A stretch of DNA of 64,000 bases, taken from NCBI RefSeq assembly GCF_024172125.1, contig NZ_JAMZEA010000010.1:124001-188000 (forward strand), in the 5' to 3' direction. Positions 53,999 to 62,644 of the stretch are shown here, piece by piece (the stretch's first letter is position 1; every line of letters begins with the position of its first letter). Origin of the DNA: Actinomadura rupiterrae. GTDB lineage: Bacteria > Actinomycetota > Actinomycetes > Streptosporangiales > Streptosporangiaceae. The position numbers and the translations under genes are program-made. A model generated the notes under the pieces. The model searched no databases and was not told where the DNA came from. It worked only from the letters and a program-made list of their open reading frames with translations.

Positions 53999-55474
53999 AT
54001 GAACGGCACGCGGTACGTGAGTGGACTGCAACTGGCCCGCCTGCTCGGCGAGGTGCCGCGCGAGCGGCCCCTCTATGCGGGGCTCGCGGGGGCCGTCCGC
54101 GGGCTCGTCCAGGACGGGCGGCTCGCGCTGCGCACCCGGCTGCCCGCCGAGCGCGACCTGGCCTCGGCGCTCGGCGTCAGCCGCACCACCGTGACCGCCG
54201 CCTACGACCGGCTGCGCGCCGAGGGCTACGTGGAGAGCAGGCAGGGCGCGGGCAGCTGGACGACCCTGCCCGGCGACGGCTCGACCGCGCTGCCCACGCC
54301 CGGCGCGTCCGGCGGGGTCGTCCCGCGGTACGGGATGGCGCACGCGCCGGACGCCGAGGCGGGGTTCATCGACCTCGGCTGCGCCGCCCCGGCCGTCCCG
54401 GCGGTCTTCCACGAGGCGGTGGAGGCGGCCGTGGCCGCGCTGCCCCGGCACTACGGCGGCCCCGGCTACGAACCGGCCGGGCTGCCCGAGCTGCGCGAGA
54501 TGATCGCCGCCGGGTACGCGGCGCGCGGCGTGCCCACCCACGCCGACCAGATCATCGTCACCAACGGCGCGCAGCACGCGCTCGGCGTGGTGGCGGAGAT
54601 GTACCTGACACCGGGCGACGGCGTGCTGGTCGAGCGGCCCACCTACCCGAACGCGCTGGACGCGCTGCGCCGCCGGGGCGCCCGGCTCGTCCCGGTGGGG
54701 GTCGGCGCGGGCTGGGACATCGAGCTGGTCGGGGGCGCGATGCGGCAGGCGGCCGTCCGGCTCGGCTACCTGATCCCCGACTTCCAGAACCCGACCGGCC
54801 ACCTGATGGGCGACGAGGACCGCGCCGCGCTGGTCGCCGCCGCGCGCTCGGCCGACGCGCTGCTGGTCGTGGACGAGACGTTCGCGGGCCTCGCGCTCGA
54901 CCCGGCGGCGCCCGAGCCCGTCCCGGTCGCCGCGCACGACCGGGACGGGAGAGTGATCAGCATCGGCTCGGTGTCCAAGCTGATGTGGGGCGGGCTGCGG
55001 ATCGGCTGGATCCGGGCGAGCGCGCCGGTCGCGCGGCGGATCGCGCTGGCCCGCGAGTCGATGGACATGGCGAGCCCGGTGCTGGACCAGGTGATCGTCC
55101 GGGAGCTGCTGCTGCGCGCGGGCGAGGTCCGCGCCGAGCGGATCGCCGTGCTGACCGCCGGCCGGGACGCGCTGGCCGCCGCGCTGCACGAGCACCTTCC
55201 CGACTGGACGTTCCGGATGCCGCCGGGCGGTATGTCGTTGTGGGTGAGCGTCGGCGCGCCGGTCGCGGCGCGGCTGGCCGAGCTGGCCGCCCGGCGCGGC
55301 GTCCGTGTGGTCGCCGGGCCGGTGTTCGGCGCGGACGGCGTGCTGGAGGACCGGTTGCGGCTGCCGTTCGTGCTGCCCCCCGCGACGCTGCGGGAGGCCG
55401 TGGCGCGCCTCGCGCTGGCCCGCGAGGACCTCCAAGAGGCCCCACCCGCCCGCCCCGTCCGCGTATTGGTCTGA
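53999..55474 (+). CDS. MocR-family regulator (GntR-HTH plus aminotransferase domain)
   Basis: 491 residues. N-terminal GntR winged helix (about 20-85: RGLVQDGRLALRTRLPAERDLASALGVSRTTVTAAYDRLRAEGYV), a linker, then a fold-type I aminotransferase domain with the PLP lysine in GSVSKLMWGGLRIGW (about residue 326), PDFQNPTGHLM and VDETFAGL. Uses PLP or an amino-acid/PLP adduct as effector. ATG 53999 is used; GTG 53990 is in frame. Divergence from a YczE gene marks it as YczR-type. Confidence 0.9.
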   Translation: MNGTRYVSGLQLARLLGEVPRERPLYAGLAGAVRGLVQDGRLALRTRLPAERDLASALGVSRTTVTAAYDRLRAEGYVESRQGAGSWTTLPGDGSTALPTPGASGGVVPRYGMAHAPDAEAGFIDLGCAAPAVPAVFHEAVEAAVAALPRHYGGPGYEPAGLPELREMIAAGYAARGVPTHADQIIVTNGAQHALGVVAEMYLTPGDGVLVERPTYPNALDALRRRGARLVPVGVGAGWDIELVGGAMRQAAVRLGYLIPDFQNPTGHLMGDEDRAALVAAARSADALLVVDETFAGLALDPAAPEPVPVAAHDRDGRVISIGSVSKLMWGGLRIGWIRASAPVARRIALARESMDMASPVLDQVIVRELLLRAGEVRAERIAVLTAGRDALAAALHEHLPDWTFRMPPGGMSLWVSVGAPVAARLAELAARRGVRVVAGPVFGADGVLEDRLRLPFVLPPATLREAVARLALAREDLQEAPPARPVRVLV

Positions 55475-55526
55475 CCCGACAGCCGATTTGCGCCATGAAT
55501 CTGTTTCGGCGGCCCTGGCCACGCGC

Positions 55527-55605
55527 GCGAACGCGTTACCAACCCGGCGGAGCGAAGCCGAAGGCGAGCGAAGCCGGGTTGATCGCGAAGCGATGCCGCG
55601 TTCGC
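55527..55605. repeat. Nested palindromic intergenic element
   Basis: Outer arms GCGAACGCG/CGCGTTCGC (55527-55535 and 55597-55605), inner arms AACCCGGC/GCCGGGTT (55541-55548 and 55573-55580), a small hairpin TCGCGAAGCGA (55583-55593), and GCGAAGCCG twice inside the inner loop. GCGAGCGAAG recurs at 55564 and again near 55634. It lies between convergent genes (MocR and CBS protein) and may act as terminator or be a REP-like dispersed element. Confidence 0.6.
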
Positions 55606-55661
55606 CCAGGCACGGTCACGTAGCGAGCCGCTAGGCGAGCGAAGTGGGCCGAGACTGCGTT

Positions 55662-56096
55662 CTACGGAGCGCGCTGGATGTAGCCCACCAGGTGTTCGCG
55701 CTCGCTTTCCAGCTCGTCGATCGAGCTCTTGACGACGTCGCCGATGCTGACGATGCCGATGAGCCGGCCGTCCTCCAGCACCGGGACGTGCCGGATGTGG
55801 TGCTCGGTCATGGTGCGGCGCAGGTCCTCCACGGCGGCGTCGGGCGCCGCGGTGCGCACCTCCGCGGTCATGATCTCCGAGACCGGCCGGTCCAGCAGGT
55901 CCGCGCCGTGGCGGTGCAGGCGGCGGACGACGTCGCGCTCGGAGGCGATGCCGGCGATGGCGGCGCCGTCCGGTGACACGACGACCGCGCCGATGTTGTG
56001 CTCGGCCAGCGCGGCCAGCAGCTCGCGCACGGTGGCGTCCGGCCTGACGGTGGCCACCGTGCTGCCTTTCCTTCGCAGGATGTCGCGAATGCGCAT
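55662..56096 (-). CDS. CBS-pair protein
   Basis: 144 residues from ATG 56096 with GGAG upstream. Two CBS motifs make up the whole protein: MRIRDILRRKGSTVATVRPDATVRELLAALAEHNIGAVVV and VSEIMTAEVRTAAPDAAVEDLRRTMTEHHIRHVPVLEDGRLIGIVSIGDVVKSSI. Such stand-alone pairs bind AMP, ATP or NADH and are often hypoxia-responsive in actinomycetes (recalled for Hrp1-type proteins). The longer in-frame extension has no initiation signal. Confidence 0.88.
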   Translation of the reverse strand: MRIRDILRRKGSTVATVRPDATVRELLAALAEHNIGAVVVSPDGAAIAGIASERDVVRRLHRHGADLLDRPVSEIMTAEVRTAAPDAAVEDLRRTMTEHHIRHVPVLEDGRLIGIVSIGDVVKSSIDELESEREHLVGYIQRAP

Positions 56097-56357
56097 CTCA
56101 CACGCTCCGGGGGTTCGGTGCAGGGTTGCGGTGAGGGGGCTTCTAGCCAAGGTCGCATGCCCGGCGCGCCGAGAAAACCCCTCGACGGCAAAGGCTCGCG
56201 CTCGATCAACCACAAATGTCGCGGATCCGGACGAAGACGTGGACGCCCACCCGGTGTAATCCTCTTCCCTAGCGGTTACCTACAGTATGTGATCAGGTGC
56301 GCTGCGTCGTGAGGCCGGGCGCGCCGCGTCGGACCGTCCGAGGGGAAGGGAGTCAGC

Positions 56358-57671
56358 GTGAGCGTTCCCCGCATCGTCATCGTGGGCGCCGGGTTCGCCG
56401 GGTACGGCACCGCGCGCCGCCTGGAGCGGACGCTGCGCCCCGGGGAGGCGGCGATCTCGCTCGTCGCGCCGTTCGGCTACACGCTCTACCAGCCGCTGCT
56501 GCCCGAGGTCGCGTCCGGCACCCTGGACCCGCGGTCGATCGCCGGGCCGCTGCACCGGCTGCTGCACCGCACCCGGATCGTCCCCGGCACCGCCGCCGGG
56601 GTCGACCTGCGCGAGCGCACGGTCGCGGTGAACATGATCAGCGGCGAGCGGACCACGCTGCGCTACGACCGGCTGGTGCTCTGCCCGGGCAGCGTCACCC
56701 GCACCTTCGACATCCCCGGCCTGAAGGAGCACGGGCACGGGATGAAGAACCTCGCCGAGGCCGTCTACCTGCGCGACCACGTGATCGCGCAGCTGGAGCT
56801 GGCGGCCGCCACGCACGATCCGGAGGAGCGCGCCGCGCGGATGGGCTTCATCGTGGTCGGCGGCGGCTACTCCGGCGTGGAGACCACCGCGAACCTGCAG
56901 CTGCTCACCTACAAGGCGCTCAAGCGCTTCCCGCGGCTCGACCCGGCGATGCTGTCGTGGACGCTGCTGGACGTCGCGCCCAAGCTGCTGCCCGAGCTGG
57001 GCGAGCGGCTCGGCGACGTGGCGATGCGCACGCTGCGCCGCCGCGGCGTGGACGTCCGGCTCGGCGTCAGCATCGAGCGGCTCGGCCCGCACTCGGCGCG
57101 GCTGACCGACGGCCGGACGCTGCCGTGCCGCACCCTGATCTGGACGGCCGGCGTGAAGCCGTCCCCGGTCGTCAGCACCCTGGACGCGCCGACGCAGAAG
57201 GGCCGCCTGGTGGTCGGCGCCGACCTGCGGCTGGCCGGGTTCCCGGAGGTGATCGCGCTCGGCGACGCCGCCGCCGTCCCGGACCTGGCCAAGGGCGGCG
57301 GCGCGATCTGCCCGCCGACCGCCCAGCACGCCACCCGGCAGGCCAAGGTCGCCGCCGCCAACGTCGCGGCGGCGCTGCGCGGCCGCCAGCCGCGGCTGTA
57401 CCGGCACCGCGACCTCGGCATGGTCGTGGACCTCGGCGGCGCGCAGGCGGTCGCCCGCCCGGTCGGTGTCAGCCTCACCGGGCCCGTGGCGCAGGCCGTC
57501 ACGCGCGCCTACCACCTGTCCACTGTGCCGGGCTACCGGGCGAAGGCCCGCGTGCTCGGCAACTGGAGCCTGCACGCCGCCGCCGGCGACGACCTGATCC
57601 GCCTGGGCTTCCTGGACACGCGCACCGGCGCCGCCGTCGACCTCGACCACACCGTCGCCACCCCGGCCTGA
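56358..57671 (+). CDS. NDH-2-like FAD/NAD(P)-dependent oxidoreductase
   Basis: 437 residues. FAD-binding RIVIVGAGFAGYGTARRLE at the N-terminus, second dinucleotide site MGFIVVGGGYSGVETTANL (about 172-190), and ALGDAAAVPDLAKGG (about 300) contacting FAD. The C-terminal part (about 350-437) lacks a strong membrane helix but has RAYHLSTVPGYRAKARVLGNW, like type II NADH:quinone dehydrogenases. Probably transfers electrons from NADH to quinone on the membrane face. GTG start with GGGAAGGGAG upstream; TACAGT (56281-56286) is a candidate -10. Confidence 0.85.
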   Translation: MSVPRIVIVGAGFAGYGTARRLERTLRPGEAAISLVAPFGYTLYQPLLPEVASGTLDPRSIAGPLHRLLHRTRIVPGTAAGVDLRERTVAVNMISGERTTLRYDRLVLCPGSVTRTFDIPGLKEHGHGMKNLAEAVYLRDHVIAQLELAAATHDPEERAARMGFIVVGGGYSGVETTANLQLLTYKALKRFPRLDPAMLSWTLLDVAPKLLPELGERLGDVAMRTLRRRGVDVRLGVSIERLGPHSARLTDGRTLPCRTLIWTAGVKPSPVVSTLDAPTQKGRLVVGADLRLAGFPEVIALGDAAAVPDLAKGGGAICPPTAQHATRQAKVAAANVAAALRGRQPRLYRHRDLGMVVDLGGAQAVARPVGVSLTGPVAQAVTRAYHLSTVPGYRAKARVLGNWSLHAAAGDDLIRLGFLDTRTGAAVDLDHTVATPA

Positions 57672-57701
57672 CCGCCGGTCCCGCCGCGGAGCCGGAGCCG
57701 G

Positions 57702-59462
57702 CTAGCCGAGGTCGAGGCGGGCGAGCAGGCGCATCGCGGCCGGGGACACCCGGGACAGCAGCCGGCTCGCGTGCGCCTCGGGCGTCACCGGGACGACCGC
57801 GCGGTCCCGCAGCACGGCCCGGACGACCTGCTCGGCGACCTTGTCCGGCCCGTAGTTGCGGAGGGCGTAGGCGCGGGACGCGCGCTTGCGGTCGTTCTCC
57901 TGCTGGGCGGCGCTGCGTCCGACGAACTGCGAGGTCTTGGTGATGTTGGTGTTCACCACGCCGGGGCAGATCGCGGTGACGCCGATGCCCTGGCCCGCCA
58001 GTTCGGCGCGCAGGCACTCGCTGAGCATCAGCACCGCCGCCTTGCTGGTGGCGTAGGCGGGCAGCGTCCGGGACGGCGTGAACGCCGCCGCCGAGGCCGT
58101 GTTGACGATGTGGCCGCCCTGCCCGCGCTCGGCCATCTGCGCCGCGAACAGCCGCGAGCCGTGCACCACGCCCCACAGGTTGACGTCCAGGACGCGCTTC
58201 CAGTCGTCGGGCGTGTGGTCGAGGAACCCGCCCGCCATGCCGATCCCGGCGTTGTTGACCACCACGTCCGGGACGCCGTGGCCGTGCAGGACGGTCTTGG
58301 CGAAGTCCTCCATCGCGGCGGCGTCCGCGACGTCCACCTGGAGGGCGTGCGCGGCCGGGCCGAGTAGGTGCGCCAGCTCGGCGGTGCGCTGCGCGGAGGC
58401 CAGGTCCAGGTCGGCGGCGACGACCTCGGCGCCGCGCTCGGCGAACGCCAGCGCGGTGGCCCGGCCGATGCCGCTGCCCGCGCCGGTCACCACGACCAGC
58501 GAACCCTCAAAAGGGCGGCGGTCCGGGGTCACCTTCGCGCGGCGCAGCTCGCGGGCCTCGCTCTCGGTGAGCGCGCCGCCGGTCTCGGCGGTGATGTGCT
58601 CGCCGATCCAGCGCGCGATGACGTCCGGGTGGCTGCGCACCACCCAGTGGCCCGCCGGGATCGTCCGCAGCGACAGGTTCGGGACGCGCTCGCCGAGCCC
58701 GCCGACCAGGTGCGGCGAGACGAACAGGTCCTTCGTCGGGATGATCACCTGCGTCGGGACGTCGGTGCGGCGGGGGAGCGGGCTGCGCATCCGGCGCAGC
58801 ATGTTCGCCCTGTAGAGGCCGACCCCGGCGGCGCCGTCGCGCGGCAGCGTGCGCGCCGGGTGCCCGTCGCGGGGCGCGACGCCCTCGCCGAGTTCGAGGG
58901 CCTTGGCGAACGGCCCGCCCATGCCCGCGCGCCACACGATCTCCGGCAGCAGCGGCGTCTGGAAGAAGTAGATGTACCAGGACCGGACGGCCTGCCCCAG
59001 CCCGTAGCGGACGTTGCGCGGCGTCGGACGGCGTAGGTTGCGGCGCGTCCAGTGCGCGACGTGGTCCAGGCACGGCCCAGAAATGGACGTGAACGACGCG
59101 AACCGCTCGGGCATCGTGCAGGCGGCCTCCCACGCCTGGATCGACCCCCAGTCGTGCCCGACCAGGTGCACCTTGCGGTCCGGCGCGGTCGCGTCCAGCA
59201 CGGCCCGCATGTCGGCCATCAGGTAGGAGAAGGCGTAGTTGCGCTTGCCGAACGGCCGCGACGACGCGCCCGCGCCGCGCACGTCGTACCGGACGACGTG
59301 GTACCGCTCGGCGAGCCGCTCGGCCACCTCGTCCCAGACCGCGTGCGTGTCGGGGTACCCGTGCATCAGCAGGACGGTCGGCCGCCCCGCCTCGCCCTGC
59401 TCGTAGACGGCCAGGTCCACGCCGTCCCCGCGGACCCGGCGGCGGCGGATTTCGGTGCTCAT
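57702..59462 (-). CDS. EphD-like fusion of alpha/beta hydrolase and short-chain dehydrogenase
   Basis: 586 residues in two enzymes. The N-terminal epoxide-hydrolase-like domain (1-300) has MHGYPDTHAVWDE, nucleophile Asp in GHDWGSIQAW and His in AGHWVVRSHP. The C-terminal SDR domain (about 320-560) has VTGAGSGIGRATALAFAERGA, NNAGIGMAGG and the catalytic YATSK. The same fusion is EphD (Rv2214c) in mycobacteria, linked to mycolate metabolism (recollection). AAGGAAG precedes the ATG. It is downstream of the M24 and PF10118 genes on the same strand, suggesting a lipid-modifying operon. Confidence 0.88.
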   Translation of the reverse strand: MSTEIRRRRVRGDGVDLAVYEQGEAGRPTVLLMHGYPDTHAVWDEVAERLAERYHVVRYDVRGAGASSRPFGKRNYAFSYLMADMRAVLDATAPDRKVHLVGHDWGSIQAWEAACTMPERFASFTSISGPCLDHVAHWTRRNLRRPTPRNVRYGLGQAVRSWYIYFFQTPLLPEIVWRAGMGGPFAKALELGEGVAPRDGHPARTLPRDGAAGVGLYRANMLRRMRSPLPRRTDVPTQVIIPTKDLFVSPHLVGGLGERVPNLSLRTIPAGHWVVRSHPDVIARWIGEHITAETGGALTESEARELRRAKVTPDRRPFEGSLVVVTGAGSGIGRATALAFAERGAEVVAADLDLASAQRTAELAHLLGPAAHALQVDVADAAAMEDFAKTVLHGHGVPDVVVNNAGIGMAGGFLDHTPDDWKRVLDVNLWGVVHGSRLFAAQMAERGQGGHIVNTASAAAFTPSRTLPAYATSKAAVLMLSECLRAELAGQGIGVTAICPGVVNTNITKTSQFVGRSAAQQENDRKRASRAYALRNYGPDKVAEQVVRAVLRDRAVVPVTPEAHASRLLSRVSPAAMRLLARLDLG

Positions 59463-59499
59463 TCGGCGGCTTCCTTGCTCGTTCGGCGGTCGTGCGTGC

Positions 59500-60513
59500 T
59501 CATTCGGCGGACTCGCCCGCCGCTTGCGCGGCCCCGCCCGCCGCTTGCGCGGCCCCGCCCGCCGCTTGCGCGGCCCCGCCCGCCGCTTGCGCGGCCCCGC
59601 CCGCCGCTTGCGCGGCCCCGCCCGCCGCTTGCGCGGCCCCGCCCGCCGCTTGCGCGGCCCCGCCCGCCGCTTGCGCGGTCTCGCGGGCGGCCCAGCGGTG
59701 GACGTGGGGGAGGTCGTCGTCGAGCCAGTACGCGTCGTCCTCGGTGACCACGAGGAGCTCCTCGAACTTGACCCCGACGCCCCGGAACCCGATGTGCGGC
59801 TCGACCGCCCAGAGGCCCGGTGTCGGCGGGTGCTGGGACTGCCTGGCGCCGTTCCACAGCGGCGAGCGCCCCTCCAGCCGCTCTTTGACCAGCTCGCGGC
59901 CGATGGTCTGCAGGAACCGGACGCCGAACGGGAAGCCGACGCCCTTGGGCAGCGGCCCGCCGATGATGCCGACCTGGTGGCCGATGACGCGTCCGGGGTA
60001 CTTCTTGTGCCGGTTCTGGTAGCCCTGCCGGTCGATCAGCGCGTCCACCTCGGCATAGATGTCGGCGAAGGCGCGCCGTTCGCGGACGAGGTCCAGGATG
60101 AGCGTGCGGTAGGCGGCGAGGTCGGTGTCGAGCTGCTGCCAGATCCGGTTCTCGCCGAGCACGCCGCCGTACCCGATGTCGGCGGAGAACCCCTCCCGCA
60201 CCGGGGCCATGTCGAGGATGTACGGCATCCCCTCTTCCAGCCTCTTGCCGCTCGGCAGGAACTGGGTGGGCACCTTGAACCCCTGGAAGGCGGTGCGGTC
60301 GCCGAACCAGGCGAACGGGGTGTGCAGCCAGTCGTCCACGCCGCGGTCGCGCAGCCAGCGCCGCATCCGGCGGCAGGCCTCGCGTTCGGTGACGCCGGGT
60401 TCGAGGGTGGCCGCCACCGCGTCGGCGCACTCGTAGCACAGCCGCTGGACCTCGCGGAAACGCTCAAGCTCCGCGGCGTTGCCGGTGCGGGCGAGCGCGA
60501 CATTATTGGACAC
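59500..60513 (-). CDS. M24-family metallopeptidase-like protein with AAQAAGG tail
   Basis: 337 residues from GTG 60511-60513. The pita-bread fold has all five metal ligands: Asp pair in ILDMAPVREGFSADIGY, His in IGHQVGIIGG, Glu in WAVEPHIGF and Glu in KFEELLVV. It may be an X-Pro peptidase or creatinase-like hydrolase. The last ~60 residues are eight AQAAG-type heptads encoded by a 21-bp tandem repeat and ending GESAE; such a tail is not part of the family and probably varies in length between strains. Upstream of the EphD-like gene. Confidence 0.8.
   Translation of the reverse strand: MSNNVALARTGNAAELERFREVQRLCYECADAVAATLEPGVTEREACRRMRRWLRDRGVDDWLHTPFAWFGDRTAFQGFKVPTQFLPSGKRLEEGMPYILDMAPVREGFSADIGYGGVLGENRIWQQLDTDLAAYRTLILDLVRERRAFADIYAEVDALIDRQGYQNRHKKYPGRVIGHQVGIIGGPLPKGVGFPFGVRFLQTIGRELVKERLEGRSPLWNGARQSQHPPTPGLWAVEPHIGFRGVGVKFEELLVVTEDDAYWLDDDLPHVHRWAARETAQAAGGAAQAAGGAAQAAGGAAQAAGGAAQAAGGAAQAAGGAAQAAGGAAQAAGESAE
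59514..59681. repeat. 21-bp tandem repeat, eight copies, coding
   Basis: Eight head-to-tail 21-bp units, each containing CCGCTTGCGCGG on the plus strand and encoding AAQAAGG on the minus strand, form the 3' end of the M24 gene. Internal copies are nearly identical, indicating recent expansion by slippage. An extra direct repeat GCTCATTCGGCGG brackets the gap to the EphD-like gene (near 59457 and 59497). Confidence 0.9.
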
Positions 60514-60527
60514 AGTGTTAATTAACC
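60501..60527 (-). promoter_or_regulatory. AT-rich palindromic site at the M24 gene start
   Basis: The only AT-rich spot in this area. GTTAATTAAC (60517-60526) is a perfect 10-bp palindrome, and ACACAGTGT (60510-60518) an overlapping 9-bp one that covers the GTG start codon. It may combine a promoter with an operator for a TetR- or GntR-type repressor. Confidence 0.4.
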
Positions 60528-60666
60528 GCGCGCACGGGGGGCCGGTCAAGGCGGCCGCGCCGTGACGCACGCCACGCCGCCGGGTGTCCTCGGGGTGAAC
60601 CGGTGGGAGCCAGTGGGAACCGGTGGGAGCCGCCCGGTTCCGGTCGGTTCTAGTAGCCGGTCGGTT

Positions 60667-61602
60667 CTAGTAGGGCGTGTAGCCGCCGGCCTTCGCGGCG
60701 GGGGAGTTCATCAGGTATTCGAGCGCGTGCGGCGTCGAGCAGACCTGCGACGGGTGGTGGGACGGGCGCAGGTAGACCGGGGCCTCGCCGAGCAGCAGCT
60801 TGAAGATGCCCGGAATATGGCCCTTGCGCACCGAGCGGCGGTAGGCGAAGTACGCCCGCGGCAGCGTGACCTTGCCGCGGATGGTCGGGTCCTGCCGCAG
60901 CAGGTACAGCGAGCCGCCGATGAGCGCCCAGTACAGGAAGAACAGGGACACGACCCACGCGGCCACCCGCATCGGGTAGCGGCCGCCCATCGCCTTGTAG
61001 GTGTCGAACACCACCGACCGGTGCTCGACCTCCTCGGCGCCGTGCCAGCGCAGCAGGTCCAGCATGGTCGGGTCGACGCCCGCCTCGTCCAGCCGGTGGT
61101 TGTCCATGATCCACTGGCCGAGCACGGCGGTGTAGTGCTCGATCGAGGAGACCGCGGCCAGCTCGAACCGGAGCCGCCGCCGCCACTTGCGCGGCGACTT
61201 GGCCTTGAGCTTCTCCATGTCGGCCGGGCGCTGCGCGTTGCCCGCGGCCATCTGGTCGGTGATCTTGGCGGTGTCGATCCCGTTGGCCTCCAGGATCTGG
61301 TCCAGCACGCCCTGGTGCGAGCGCGCGTGCACCATCTCCTGGCCGATGAAGCCGCGGATCTCCTCCAGCAGCTTCTCGTCGCGCAGGTAGGGCCGGGCGT
61401 CCTTGACCGCCTGGATGAACCACTTCTCGCCCTCGGGCAGGACGATGTGGAACGAGTTGATCATGTGCGTGGCGACCGGGTCGCCGGGGATCCAGTGCAG
61501 CGGCGTGGACGACCAGTCGAAGGCCACCCGGCGCGGGCGGATCGGGGGGTGGCGCTCGTCGATCTTGAACTCCGCCCCCGGGGGTGTCAGGGACCCGGTC
61601 AT
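60667..61602 (-). CDS. PF10118-type predicted metal-dependent hydrolase
   Basis: 311 residues. Glu/His pairs expected to bind metal in a ferritin-like helical bundle: EGEKWFIQAV, GFIGQEMVHARSHQ, SSIEHYTAV and HGAEEVEHRSVVFD. A hydrophobic stretch (VAAWVVSLFFLYWALIGGSLYLL, about 210-235) suggests membrane contact. Function in the family is not known; neighbours are often fatty-acid or sterol genes. ATG 61602 follows AAGGAG. A palindrome at 61660-61686 lies in its promoter region. Probably first gene of the cluster with M24 and EphD-like proteins. Confidence 0.85.
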   Translation of the reverse strand: MTGSLTPPGAEFKIDERHPPIRPRRVAFDWSSTPLHWIPGDPVATHMINSFHIVLPEGEKWFIQAVKDARPYLRDEKLLEEIRGFIGQEMVHARSHQGVLDQILEANGIDTAKITDQMAAGNAQRPADMEKLKAKSPRKWRRRLRFELAAVSSIEHYTAVLGQWIMDNHRLDEAGVDPTMLDLLRWHGAEEVEHRSVVFDTYKAMGGRYPMRVAAWVVSLFFLYWALIGGSLYLLRQDPTIRGKVTLPRAYFAYRRSVRKGHIPGIFKLLLGEAPVYLRPSHHPSQVCSTPHALEYLMNSPAAKAGGYTPY

Positions 61603-61659
61603 GGCCGCTCCTTCACTTCCGCCACTTCCGCACAGGTGGGATGGGGAGCAAGGCTACAG

Positions 61660-61686
61660 AAGTGACTTACCGGTGAGTAGTCACTT
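61660..61686. promoter_or_regulatory. TetR-type palindromic operator upstream of the PF10118 gene
   Basis: Inverted repeat AAGTGACT (61660-61667)/AGTCACTT (61679-61686) surrounds ACTTACCGGTGAGT (61665-61678), itself palindromic at six of seven pairs. It lies 58-84 bases upstream of the start and ends at the fdhD stop codon. The form fits TetR-family operators of lipid genes; the regulator is not in the window. Confidence 0.6.
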
Positions 61687-62498
61687 CACGCGCGAATTCG
61701 GGTGCCACGACTGTAGATATTCATGGTCTCGCCGCGAAGGAAGCCGACCAGGGTCATCCCCGCGTCCTCGGCCAGCTCCACCGCCAGCGAGGACGGCGCC
61801 GACACCGCCGCCAGCACCGGGATCCCCGCGCTCATCGCCTTCTGGGTCAGCTCGAACGAGGCCCGCCCGCTCACCATCAGCACGGTCCCCGTCAGGGGCA
61901 GGCGGCCGTCGCGCAGCGCCCAGCCGACGACCTTGTCGACCGCGTTGTGTCGTCCGACGTCCTCGCGCAGCGCGAGCAGCTTGCCGGACCCGTCGAACAG
62001 CCCGGCCGCGTGCAGGCCGCCGGTCCGGTCGAACACCCGCTGCGCCGCGCGCAGCGACTCCGGCATCTCGGCCAGTACCCCGGCGTCCAGTTCGAGCGGG
62101 TCGGACGCCACGTCGTAGCGCTGCTCGGCCCGCAGCGCCTCGATGCTCGACTTGCCGCAGACCCCGCACGCGCTGGTCGTGGCGAACGCGCGCACGAGCG
62201 ACTCGTCCGGCGGGCGGACGCCCGGGGCGAGCACGACGTCCAGGTTGTTCTGCTCGTGGGTGTCGGCGCAGTACCGCATGGCCGCGATGTCCTCGGCCGA
62301 GCGGACGATCCCCTCGGCCGACAGGAACCCCGCCACCAGGTCGAAGTCGTCGCCGGGCGTCCGCATCGTGATCGTCAGCGGCGTGCCCGCCACCCGGATC
62401 TCCAGCGGCTCCTCGACGGCGAGCGTGTCGGCCCGCCGGTTCCGCGCGCCGCCCACCGCCAGCCGCTCCACCGGCCTGCGCACCGTGATCCGCCCCAT
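61686..62498 (-). CDS. fdhD: FdhD sulfurtransferase
   Basis: 270 residues. FdhD delivers sulfur to the molybdenum cofactor of formate dehydrogenase. The catalytic loop is [15 protein letters not shown] (Cys residues near 115-118); FSAEGIVRS-type and [31 protein letters not shown] and [35 protein letters not shown] are diagnostic. No formate dehydrogenase gene is in the window. TAGTTT (62505-62510) lies six bases before the ATG, implying a leaderless mRNA. Confidence 0.93.
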   Translation of the reverse strand: MGRITVRRPVERLAVGGARNRRADTLAVEEPLEIRVAGTPLTITMRTPGDDFDLVAGFLSAEGIVRSAEDIAAMRYCADTHEQNNLDVVLAPGVRPPDESLVRAFATTSACGVCGKSSIEALRAEQRYDVASDPLELDAGVLAEMPESLRAAQRVFDRTGGLHAAGLFDGSGKLLALREDVGRHNAVDKVVGWALRDGRLPLTGTVLMVSGRASFELTQKAMSAGIPVLAAVSAPSSLAVELAEDAGMTLVGFLRGETMNIYSRGTRIRA

Positions 62499-62588
62499 GC
62501 CCCGAAACTACTCCCTCCGCCGCCCTGCGTCCGGCATGCCGGACCGTTCTCTGACGGCCTTCGGACGTTTCAGTCGCGGACGCTGTGA

Positions 62589-62638
62589 GCTCGACCGGCC
62601 GCGGATGCCGCGCGCTCGACCGGTCGCGGACGCCGCGC
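62589..62638. repeat. 25-bp tandem repeat after the TRIC-type gene
   Basis: 62589-62613 and 62614-62638 are near-identical. Each contains CGCGGAYGCCGCG, which resembles the last codons of the downstream-reading TRIC-type gene (62645-62660). So the 3' end of that gene seems to have been copied into the intergenic gap. Confidence 0.7.
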
Positions 62639-62644
62639 GGGCGA

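Noticed and set aside
59052-59747. Plus-strand repeat protein (ARPRPPL repeats) over the 21-bp repeat
   Set aside because: It is the antisense reading of the AAQAAGG tail; the minus-strand frame continues from a complete M24 domain and is the real one.
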